DNA of 64,000 nt. Source: Mantamonas sphyraenae (taxonomy: Eukaryota > CRuMs > Mantamonadidae). The stretch covers positions 380,001 through 444,000 of the forward strand of contig JAPMXV010000034.1 of NCBI GenBank assembly GCA_026936335.1. The letters are read 5' to 3'. The translations under genes and the position numbers were made by a program. This document shows positions 43,066-52,900 of the stretch, piece after piece. The notes under the pieces were generated by a model, which was given only the letters and a program-made list of their open reading frames with translations, was not told the DNA's origin and did not search any database. Positions within the stretch are counted from its first letter, which is position 1, and the number at the start of each line of letters is the position of its first letter.

Positions 43066-44122
43066 ATGAGCACACGCACATGCAACACATGCGGGACACA
43101 GACGGACAAGCCCCAGGACTGCACATGGGGCACACGGTGCCGATTTGGCCCCGCATGCTGTCGCTACCATCACTGCACAACCACCAGCACCAACACACCC
43201 AACACCGCCGCCGCCGCCGCCAAGACGACCAAGGCAAAGGCAGGAAGGAGCATGACGCACCGAGGCAGCAAGATCACGACGGAGAAGAAGCGAGTGGCCA
43301 GGGCTCCGCTTGACCTGGTCTTCCTGGTCGACACGAGGACGTCCATGCAGGTCGATCGCATGTCTGCAGCCGCCGCTGGGTTCGGCGCCGCTGTGGGTGC
43401 CCTGCGCGATTGCGACCGGGTGAGCCTGTACACCTTTGCGGACAAGGTGAGGAGGGTGTTTGGGCCACTCAAGGCAGCCAAGGTGGATCTGAACAAGGCG
43501 GTGGGCACGCTGGAGGAGGCGTGTGGCAGCCATGGCAGTGGGGTGGAGCAGTTGGTGCAGGCACGGATGACGGATGAGGATGTGGGGAGGGTGTTGCGGG
43601 ATCAGGGAGGCAGCAGTGGTGCCTTCCGGCCGGACGGATACACGGCGCTGTACGACGGCATGGACGGTGATGGACACCATGGCACAGTGGCAGACACGGA
43701 GCGACGCAGGAAAGAGTGCAGGCGCCAACTTGGTGGTGATCACCGATGGGGAGGAGACGGGGTCGGTGCAGGCTGGGGCCAGGGAGTTGACAGCCAAGCT
43801 GAGGGCAAGTGGGATCCGCAACTTTCACATGCACTTTGTGGGAGTTGGGAGTGGGGCTGGACAGGATGACGGGAGCAAGGTATGCCAGCATGTGCAAGGC
43901 GTGGAGACACACGCGCATGTGGCACAGCAAGGACGCAGAGGATGTGGGCACGCATCTGCAGCGGATCAGCACGATGGTGGTGGAGCAGATGGTGCAGGAG
44001 GACAGAGAGGTCAAGGTGCATGTGTGCGAGCGACGCAGGCGCAAAGGATGGGGAGGGTGGGAAATTGCAAGAGAATGGGCACCCCCCCCCCTCACACACA
44101 CACACACACACGGAGAGAGTGA
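43066..44122 (+). pseudogene. Decayed CCCH-finger/VWA-domain gene, right copy
   Basis: Inverted copy of the gene at 34114-35170 with the same two frame breaks: after YTALYDGMD near 43660 and after GVGSGAGQDDG near 43875. Coding character then continues in a third frame (YASMCKAWRHTRMWHSKD; ISTMVVEQMVQEDREVKV). The ATG sits just after a run of 23 C and a CA repeat. Sharing both lesions with the left copy means the gene was already broken, or uses unrecognised tiny introns, before the duplication. Confidence 0.7.
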
Positions 44123-44885
44123 GAGAGGGAGAGAGGGAGAGAAGTCGCCTATTTGGACGCTTGGAATGGGCGTGGATAGGCATGTGTGTGGAAATGGATG
44201 TGCATGTGGGAATGTGTGGATGTGTGTGGTTGTGTGTGGATGTTGTTTGGATGTTGTGAGACAGGGAAAGAGGAAGGAGTGTGTGTGTGGGGGGGAGGGG
44301 GCGGGGGGGGGAGGGGGAGGGAGGGGGTGCGTGTGAGGTTGTGTGGACGCTTGGTGATGAGAAAGGACGAGGAGAATGAAGAATGCCAGATGATGCGGGG
44401 AAGGGAGGGGGGGGTGCCACCGGAGACGAAGTTGAGCAATTGCAGGGTGATGTGGTGGGTTGGAAGTGTGTATGGAGGCAGGATGGGAGGGATGTGTGGT
44501 CGAGCTTGCCGGGAAGGGTGCTCTTGGGGGGGGGGGGGTTGGATTGGGGATTGGGTGGGGAGGGGAGGAGATGATGAGGTAGAATTGTGTGCTGTGTGTG
44601 GTAGTTTGAGGGGGAACACTGGTGATGTAGAGGGAGGGATGGGAGAGACGAGAGACGGTGGGGTGGAGAGGCAAAGAGGTAGTGTGAAAGGGCGGATGGA
44701 CGCGGTTTGTGTAGCGAGGTGCTGAGAAGGAAACAGTGAACAGTGAACAGGGAACAGGGAACAGGGAACAGGGAACAGGGAACAGGGAACAGGGAACAGG
44801 GGGACGTGGGCGAGTGTAGTGTGTATGTTTGTGTGTGTGATGGTGAGTGTGAAAGAGAGAGGTTGAGGAAGCAACAAGGAGAGGC

Positions 44886-44919
<34 letters not shown>

Positions 44920-45295
44920 GGAATAGAAGGTGTTTGTACTGGGGCGGGGAACCACTTCATGAGAAAGGCAAAACGTGGGAAGAGTGAAAGGAGAGATAGA
45001 CGGGCGGCGATGAGAGGGATGATGGTTTGGGGAAGGGAGGATGGAAGGGGAGGAGCAATAATGAGATAGGAGAAGGGTGGGTGTGTTGAGGAGGGGATGG
45101 GGGATGGCGATGGAGGAAATAGTGGAAGAAAGATGCTCCGAGTCTGGAATGGTTCAAAGTGGTGGTGGAGAGCCGAGACTTTGCGAGGTGATAGAATGGT
45201 GGAAAAGAAGAGTAGTGGGATGATAGGATCGTGGATAGCATGCGTATTAAGCGAGAAAAAGGCAAAAAAACAAAATTGGTCAATAAAACAAAGTT

Positions 45296-45367
45296 GGTCA
45301 ATATGGGGCTCGAACCCATGACCCTGGCGTTATTAGCACCATGCTCTACCGACTGAGCTAATCGACC
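45296..45367 (-). tRNA. tRNA-Ile (anticodon AAU), right copy
   Basis: Identical 72-nt sequence to the tRNA at 32867-32938, on the opposite strand. All stems, the AAT anticodon, the A box and the B box are intact, and the T-run terminator is conserved. Both copies look functional. Confidence 0.96.
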
Positions 45368-45734
45368 TTCTTCGAAACTATTGAGACGATCATACACAGA
45401 AACACTTGCTTGTCCGCTATGCGCAAACACCCTCGCGCTCACACGGCTGTCCCTGCATGGCTTTTCTCTCACTCGCGCCACGCGACGGTCACCCGCCCCC
45501 GTCCATCAACACGAGAACAGAAGAAAAGCCACCAACAATAAGAACCCAGTCTTTCGGTATCATGGTAGGGAGGACCCTTCCCGGTGCCACCCCAACCCTT
45601 GACATTGGATCCGGTGGGGGTTGGTCACAATCCAACCCCGCGGCCTCCCCGTGACCCACACACACTCGCACACACACACACACTCTCTCTCTCATCTGCC
45701 CAGCGCTCATGCTCCTGCTTTCTTCATTCCTCCA

Positions 45735-45779
<45 letters not shown>

Positions 45780-46045
45780 CTCTCTCTCTCTGCATTCCCA
45801 CCACACCATCATCACCCCACCCTCAATCCATTTGTTCCCCTCTCCACCCCCAACTCCCCACCCCCACTCCCCACTACACCCACCCTCATCTCCCTCCCCC
45901 CCCTCCCCCCTATTCCCCCCACCCTCATCTCCCCTCCCCCCCCCTCCCACGCCCCTCCCCCACTTCCCCCCCCCAACTCACCCAAACCTACCCGCCCGCC
46001 TACTCCCGTTCCCCCTCCCCCCCCTCCCCCCCCTACCCCACCCCG

Positions 46046-46518
46046 ATGCTTGGCCACATCCTCGACGCCTCCCTCACCCTCACTCCACTCTGCCCATCCT
46101 GCTCTGCCCCGCTCCGCCTCAAGTACGGCGACATTGACCTCGACGCTCTCGTCCACAACGACGCCCCTCTCTACTGCCCAAAATCCTTCTCCACTCCTCC
46201 ACCCCGTCATGGCTCGCCACTCTAGACCTCCAGCTCGCCAGTGGTGACCTTGTCCTCCCCGCCGTTGCCTTTGACGACGTCGCCACCGCCCTCCTCGGCT
46301 GCGCCCCCAACGACCTCCCCGCCCTCGCACGCCTCATTCCAGGCGCCACCCAGACCGTCCTCCGCCAGTCACTCCTCTCCCGCTACCTTGACTTTTCCTT
46401 GCGCACCACCACCACCTCCTCCTCCTCCTCCTCCCGTTCCGTCCTCGTCTCCTACCTCGATCTCGACGACTCCCTGCCCACCTTTGCCGACCTTGCCCTC
46501 GCCATGGAGGAGCCCTAG
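46046..46518 (+). pseudogene. Frameshifted copy of the CxxC hypothetical gene
   Basis: Copy of 31755-32228, 473 nt against 474. One C is missing in the TTCTCC(C)ACTCC context near 46190, so the frame diverges after CPKSFS and stops at about 46225. The remainder up to the original TAG (46516-46518) is preserved in the other frame, so the lesion is recent. Confidence 0.85.
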
Positions 46519-46581
46519 TCCACCCCCCCCCCCCCCCCCCTCCCCCCCCCCCCCACACCCAATACAACCCCCTATTTATCC

Positions 46582-46866
46582 ATGCCTTGGCGCCTTTCCA
46601 TCGCCAACCACACCCACATCCTCCGTGCGGGCGACACCACCCTCGGCCGCAAGGATTGCACCGTGCCCATCATGGACAAGAACGTCTCCCGTCTCCACCT
46701 GACCCTGCGCTGGACAGACACCTCCGCCCCGCCCCAGCTGATCATCCACTCCCGCTTCGGCCTCACAGACCTCACCACACACTCCCACTACGACCCCTCC
46801 GACTCCCCCGTCCTCGCCCACGACCACACATACCAACTCGGCGCCTCTCGAAACCACCAACAATGA
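46582..46866 (+). pseudogene. Truncated NBS1-like copy, FHA part only
   Basis: 94 codons with ATG and TGA. The first 92 residues match the NBS1-like protein (one Thr-to-Ser change, TTHSHYDP), including Gly-Arg and Ser-Arg-x-x-His of the FHA domain. At 46858 the palindrome ends and two foreign codons (QQ) precede a stop. The last FHA strand and the BRCT are missing. Upstream DNA is duplicated too, so it may still be transcribed. Confidence 0.8.
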
Positions 46867-47099
46867 GTGCCGCCGTCCCGTGTCCAGAAACAGGTGGATG
46901 GGCCAGAGGGGTTGGATGGGCCAGAGGGGGTGGATGGGCCGGTGTGGGGATTCGCGTTCTAGGGAGGAGGGGTGGCATGGGAAGACGGAAAGGATGGAGC
47001 CTGGGACGGGAACGCCCAACCGATTCCCGTCTCCCGTCCCATACTCACCCCAATCTCTTCTTGGCCACCGAGCCACTGCTTTACTGCCCATTCCCCCCC

Positions 47100-47721
47100 T
47101 CACACACTCAAATGCACCCCGTGCAACAACGTGAGCGGCCGCTTGACATCCCCTCCATCCTTCCCGCTCCCGCCCTTGCCCAACAACACGCGCCCTGGCG
47201 TCGTGCTATCTGGCGTATCGTCCACCGGCTCGAGCTTGCGCCTGGTGCGCCTCGGCGTGTGCGGCGACAGCGTGAACGAGTACCCGTCTGCCGCGCTGAG
47301 CGCAGAGTCCTGCGGCAGCCCCAGCCCCATGGCTGCGCTCGTCCCTGGACTCAGCGTCAGCGACACCTCTGCCCCTGCGCCCAGCACGCTCCCGCTCCCG
47401 CTCCCGCTCCCGCCCGTCGTCCTCCCGCCGGGTACTCGGTTGAGCAGGTGGTTAATATGTGCAAGTGTCGCTCTGCTCCCGTGTTCCTTGATGATCCCAA
47501 ACGGCGAAATGCACCGCGTGCTCGTCGGCATGGCAAATCCCTTGTTCGGCGACGACGACGCCACCTTTGCCGTCTTGCTCTGCTTTCCGCGTGCGCTCTT
47601 GCGTCCTCCGCGGCCCCCGCGTCCTCGCCGAGTGCCCCTTCCGCTGCTGCTGCTGCTGCTGCTCTCCCCTGCGACACCTCCCCCTTCTGTCACCATCGAT
47701 GATGACGACGACGACGACGAC

Positions 47722-47761
<40 letters not shown>

Positions 47762-48515
47762 CCTGCATCGCCTGTGTGCTCTCTTGCTGCAGCTCCATCC
47801 CTCCACCCAGCGCCATGGAGGCCGCTGCCGCCTCGCTCAGCAGCTGCTCGCTGCTCAGCGATCCAGACTGCATCTGCGCCAGCGTGCGCTTTGCACGGTT
47901 CTCACGGTTCTTCATCGGCGACACTGTCGGCCGGATCAGCATTCTGTCCTCCTCAAATCCCGAGAACGAGTCCTCCGACCGCGACGCCAGCCGCCTGCGT
48001 TTCGCCGCCGGCCCTGGGTCTACAAACCTCTGCGGCGCATCATACATGTTGTTCCACTCTGCCAGCGTCGTTGCAGACGCCGCCCGAGGCAGCCGCCGCT
48101 CCTCCTCCTCTGCATCGCTGAACGTCCCGCTTTCCCCGCACTGCAAAACTGTGGTTTGCCGAAAATGTGAGCTGCCTCTCTCGGTGGTGTGATCACCCCT
48201 CTTCACAACCCTTCTCCCTCCCCGTCCGCCACATACACGCAGACACAGACCGCGATCTGCCCGCCCAGTCGTTGTTGCTTTCCACGCCCGACGCAAACGA
48301 GTCTGTGTGTGTGGCCCGCCCGTGTGTGTGTCCCGTGTCAGCGCTCGTGATCATTCGCTCCCAGGTTTTTTTTTTCGTGATCACCGCCCCCCCGGCAAAA
48401 ACGCACCCCCAAAGTCCACCAAGAACGACGACGACGACGACAGGTCCAGCACCTCCTCCACCTTTGGAGTCAGCGAGCCCCCCTGCGACCCCATGGTCTC
48501 CCCGCTCAGCTGCAT
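47100..48515 (-). CDS. Low-complexity, probably nuclear protein, unknown family
   Basis: Exons 48515-48407 and 48148-47100 (donor GTGCGT, acceptor CCACAG), 385 residues. It has short conserved-looking islands between simple sequence: LAEWNNMYDAPQRFV, AKRRRLASRSEDSFSGFEEDRMLIRP (basic, nuclear-signal-like), SPMKNRENRAKRTLAQM, and INHLLNRVPGG. Between them are a Ser run of about 20 residues encoded by an ATC/GTC-type triplet repeat, an RG/GR-rich patch (GRGTRRGRGGRGGRK) and SP/TP sites (SPNKG, TLSPHTPRRTRRK). The SP/TP sites and basic clusters suggest a CDK-regulated chromatin or RNA-binding protein; this is inference. I do not recognise a domain. Confidence 0.6.
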
Positions 48516-48721
48516 GTCTGTGTGGCGCCGCGAGAATGCATGTTGCAGCGTGTGTCAGCGCCTCCCGTCCCGTCCCTGCACCCGCCACTGCCGTCCCACC
48601 GCTTTGGGCCTCCTGCGCACGCTCCTCACGCACCGTCAAACGAGTCCATGGTCTGTGCACGCCAGCTGTTTGGGGCTTTTTGACTTGCGCAGCGCGACGC
48701 TGGGCCGGCCAACCCAGCGCC

Positions 48722-49201
48722 ATGACTCTCCTCGACGCCACGCCGCAGCTTTCTGTCTACGCCTTTGCGGCTGCCCTCATGTTTCTCAAGGTTGTCGTCA
48801 TCTCGCTCCGTGTCACCCGCACGCGTTTCCGCTACACCACCTTTGCCCACCCGGAGGACTACGGCAAGAAGTCGTGGGACGACGTCTCGGACAAGCTCAA
48901 GGAGAAGCGCAAGATTGGCCTGCCCCACGTCGAACGTGCCTACCGCCTCCACACAAACGACCTCGAGAACATCCCCTTTTTCCTTGCCATTGGCCTCTGC
49001 TGGGTCCTTGTCGCCGAGCCCTCGCTTTTTCTCGCCCGTCTCGCCCTCCTCGGCTACTGCCTTCTCCGCATTCTCCACAACCTCGCCTACATCTTCCAGC
49101 TCCAGCCATGGCGCCTCATCCTTCACATCCTCTCCTACACCATCATCAACGCCATGGCCATCCACCTCCTGACCCTGACCCTGACCCCTGCGCTCTTCTG
49201 A
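48722..49201 (+). CDS. MAPEG-family membrane protein (microsomal glutathione S-transferase-like)
   Basis: 159 residues, single exon, four hydrophobic segments (VYAFAAALMFLKVVVISL; LENIPFFLAIGLCWVLV; LFLARLALLGYCLLRILHNLAYIF; LILHILSYTIINAMAIHLL). ERAYRLHTNDLENIPFF matches the MAPEG hallmark (ERxxRxHxNxxENxxPF), with the Arg that binds glutathione. Length matches MGST1 or PGES-1 (about 150-155). Family members act on lipid peroxides or prostaglandin H2, or conjugate glutathione, at the ER membrane; which applies here is not evident. It is divergent from the low-complexity protein, with 206 nt between the starts. Confidence 0.88.
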   Translation: MTLLDATPQLSVYAFAAALMFLKVVVISLRVTRTRFRYTTFAHPEDYGKKSWDDVSDKLKEKRKIGLPHVERAYRLHTNDLENIPFFLAIGLCWVLVAEPSLFLARLALLGYCLLRILHNLAYIFQLQPWRLILHILSYTIINAMAIHLLTLTLTPALF

Positions 49202-49375
49202 GGAGGGCTGGGGCGAGGGCGAGGGCGAGGGCGAGGGCTATTTCGGCAAACAAACCTCTTCCATTCATCTCCAACTCATCAATGCACCACACAGCTCCTC
49301 TCTCCTCTCTCCTCTCTCCATGATCTTGATCCACGCCCACCATGCCTTGTCTTTTTCCTCCGCCCCCACCACGCC

Positions 49376-49760
49376 TCTCTTCCTCCTCCACCCCAACCTT
49401 GACCCCCCACGCCACGCTACGCTTCTCTTCCTCCTCCACCCCAACCTTGACCCCCCACGCCACGCTACGCCTCTCTTCCTCCTCCACCCCAACCTTGACC
49501 CCCCACGCCACGCTACGCCTCTCTTCCTCCTCCCCCACCAACCTTGACCCCCCACGCCACGCTACGCCTCTCTTCCTCCTCCATCCCAACCTTGACCCCC
49601 CACGCCACGCTACGCCTCTCTTCCTCCTCCCCCACCAACCTTGACCCCCCACGCCACGCTACGCCTCTCTTCCTCCTCCCCCACCAACCTTGACCCCCCA
49701 CGCCACGCTACTACGCCTCTCTTCCTCCTCCATCCCAACCTTGACCCCCCACGCCACGCT
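49376..49760. repeat. Minisatellite, unit about 50-60 nt
   Basis: About seven units of CTCTTCCTCCTCC(A/C)..CCAACCTTGACC plus CCCCCACGCCACGCTACG, differing by CCACCCCAACC versus CCCACCAACC variants and an extra CTA. It lies between the convergent MAPEG and ASCC3 genes. Open frames across it are repeat artefacts. Confidence 0.9.
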
Positions 49761-49972
49761 ACGCCTTCGGCTACGCCTTCGGCTACGCCTTCGGCTACGT
49801 CTTCGGCTACGCCTTCGGCTACGCCTTCGGCTACGTCTTCGGCTACGCCTTCGGCTACGCCTTCGGCTACGCCTTCGGCTACGCCTTCGGCTACGCCTTC
49901 GGCTACGCCTTCGGCTACGCCTTCGGCTACGCCTTCGGCTACGCCTTCGGCTCCGCTACGCCTTCGGCTCCG
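49758..49972. repeat. 12-nt minisatellite CTACGCCTTCGG
   Basis: About 16-17 near-perfect 12-mers, some with CGTCTT, ending in degenerate CTCCG units immediately before the ASCC3 stop codon. It directly abuts the previous minisatellite, whose unit ends in CTACGCC and probably seeded it. An Arg-Leu repeat frame through it is not a gene. Confidence 0.92.
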
Positions 49973-52900
49973 CTACGCCTCCCCCTCCCCCTCCACAACC
50001 TCCACACTAAACCCAACCTCCTGATCCAACCCCATGTGCCCATCGCTGAGCAACATGACACAAAACTCCTTCTTCCCGAGCTCCACCCGACTATCCACGT
50101 CGTACAACATGGAACACCTCAACCTTCGCCCGCTGCGCACGTTGACTCTCTTCAACGCAAGCACCTCGTCCGCCTCCTTGTCGGCCACAACCACGAACCA
50201 CCCTCCTCCCCGCACGGGCTTTGGAAACTTGGGTGCGTACACCTCCTGGCTCATTCCACCCGCCACCTCCAGCACCACCTCCACTTCGCCCACCCCTCCG
50301 GCCTCCACCTCCTTTTCCACCACCTCCACCTGCATCCCGATCCGCGGCAGCCCGCGCACCGTCCGCACCACCTCCTCCACGTGCCTTGCGCTCATGTGGC
50401 ACTCCTCCACCAGCACTCCCCGCAGCGCCTCCTCCTCCGCCGCCATCACCTCTGGCAGACACGTCAGCCCGCGCAGGTACAGCTGTTCGTCTTCTGCGCT
50501 CTCCACGTGTGGCAGCGTCCGCAGGCTGCTCTCGTCGTAGTACCGCCCTTGCACCACCATCTGCATCAGCATCACGCACTTTACGCACGTGTCCAGCCAC
50601 CCGCCGTTTGCCGCAATGTCGATCATTGCCTGCAGGATCCGGATGGCCTGGTCCAGCACGCTCTTCAGATCTGTGTAGTAGTCGCTGATGGGCAGCGTCA
50701 CACGCCCAAAGTGCGCCTGCAGCAGCAGGTTGGCCTTCACATGTGCGCTCTCAAACCCACCGTTCTCCACGCCCCACCGCACCTCTGCATTCAGTGCCTC
50801 GTTCAGCACGTCCTCATTATGCCTCACCGGCAGTTCCTCGTACTCTGTAGTCCCGCACATGATTTCCACCAGCTCCGTCACCGAGTGTGCCTGAGTGGCG
50901 TGAGTGTGAGGAGTCAGCCTTCGCTCCCCCCAATCTAGTCCCCCCAATCTAATCCCCCCAAAATCTAACCCCTACCCTACCCCTACCCTACCCCTACCCG
51001 CACATACCCGCACACCCCCACTAACGTGGGGGCGTGCGGGTAGGTGTGCGGGTACGGGTAACTCACCTCATCCAACTCCCGCATAAACCACCCCATACTC
51101 CTATGATCCAGATAATAAAACGAGGCAATGCTCCCCAACACCAACGGATACACGGTAAACCCATCCTCCTCGTCAATCTCGATGCAACTGTTCAACTCCA
51201 GCTCCTTCATCACCGTGCGCACCAGATCCGACAAGTACGCGTTCACCGCCTCCTCACCCACCTCTTCCAATCCATAGTACGACGGGTTCTGCAGCAGCCG
51301 CCTGTAGAAAAACGTCCACGACAGATAATCCACCGCGTCCTGCATGTTCTTCACCGTCCCTCCCACCACCTCGGCGTTCATGTGGTTGTGCAGCTGCTCC
51401 ACCAGGCTCGACTCCACCGGGAACGGCTCGTACAGAAACTTTTTGTAAAAGTTCTTTTTCGGCTCGTGCACCATAATCACACACACCCCCTTCGTGTCAA
51501 ACTGCGGCCGCCCCGCACGGCCCATCATCTGCAGCACATCCGTAATCGGAAAGTCCACGTACCGTCCCGCCTTTGCGTCGAAAAACTCCGTGCCCTTGAT
51601 CACCACCAGGTGCGCCGGCAGATTCACGCCCCACGCCAGCGTCGACGTCGACACAAGCACCTGGATCTTGTTCTCCGCAAACAGCTCCTCGCAAATCGTC
51701 CGGTCTCCGTCGCTCAGCCCTGCGTGGTGCATCCCAATCCCAAACTGCAGCATTTGCCGCAGGTTCGTGTCCCGCACACGCCTCGTCACCTCATCCACCT
51801 CCGCCTCGCTCATCCGCATAAACTGCTTCGGGTTGTCGTGCGCCATACACAAATTAATCAGATCCTGCCCCGTCAGCCGCGTCTGCCGCCGCGACGACAC
51901 AAACACAAGCACCGGCTGGTTGTACGAGTGCGTCATGATCGCCTGATACGTCGGCTTGTTCATCGTCGCCATCCGCGGGCAATAGTTCTTCCCCGCAAAC
52001 CCTTGGATGTGTGCCTCCAGCGGCACCGGCCGCACACTCGGCTTAAAGTTAAACAGGCCCTGCTCCCCGATCCCCAGCCAATCCGCAAGGTCCACCGCGT
52101 TCGACAGCGCCGTCGACAGACCCACAATCCGGATCCGCCGCTCCGTGTGCGACGCAATGTATCGCATTCGCGACACAATCACCTCCAGAATCGGCCCTCG
52201 CTCCGCTCCCAGCAGGTGAATCTCGTCAATCACCACCAACGCCGTCTTTTTCACGTACGACCGCTTCTGCCAGTTCCGACTGATCCCATCCCACTTTTCC
52301 GGCGTCGTCAACACAATGTCCGCCCCCTGCAGCGCTCGGATGTCCGGCGTGTGGTCTCCCGTAAGCTGCACCATCCGCTTCCCCAGCGGCTTGCAGATCC
52401 GCCGCGTCCAGTCCTTCAGCTTCTCCTTCACCAGCGCCTTCAGAGGCGCCACATAGATCACCTTGCTCCCCGCAGGCTCCTCGTTAAACACCCGGTACAT
52501 CGCAATTTCCGCTGCCAGCGTCTTTCCAGACCCCGTCGGCGCTCCCAGCAGCACGTTGTGGTCCGTGTGGTACAGCGTGTGAAACACCTGCGTCTGGATC
52601 GGGTTGAAGTGCGTAAACCCGTAAATAGACTCGTACGCCTCGTTCCCAAACGCACTCACCCCAAGCGGCTCCAGATCCAGCAGGTCCGTGTGCGGCTGGT
52701 GCACCTGCGGCAAAATCATCTCCTCCACATTCACCGCACAAAACGCCTCCGCCCCCAACCACCGGTCGCTCACCGCCCGGAAGTAGTACTGCGGCGGACG
52801 CGGCTCGAAAATGGGAATCGTAAACTCCAGCTTGTGCGTCTCCCCGCGCGTCTTCTTCCCCAGCAGAAAGTACTCCGAGTGGTAGATGTGCTCGTTCTCT

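Larger units (their letters stand above)
40527..46858 (-). repeat. Right arm of large imperfect inverted repeat
   Basis: Reverse complement of 31416-38677 with few substitutions, single-base indels, microsatellite length changes and the missing ~1.07-kb segment. It contains tRNA-Ile (minus strand), LRR-ankyrin and VWA pseudogenes, the frameshifted CxxC gene and the 5' part of the NBS1-like gene. The outer border at 46858 is abrupt (AAACCACC then AACAATGAG). Confidence 0.92.

Noticed and set aside
31416-46858. Interpretation of the inverted repeat as a transposon with long terminal inverted repeats
   Set aside because: No transposase, integrase or reverse-transcriptase motif in the arms or spacer, no target-site duplication at 31416/46858, and one border lies inside a host gene copy.
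49641-50024. Repetitive Arg-Leu or Ser-Ala-Thr-Pro frames over the 12-nt minisatellite, and a regularly spaced array resembling CRISPR
   Set aside because: Pure tandem 12-mers with no unique spacers; eukaryotic minisatellite.
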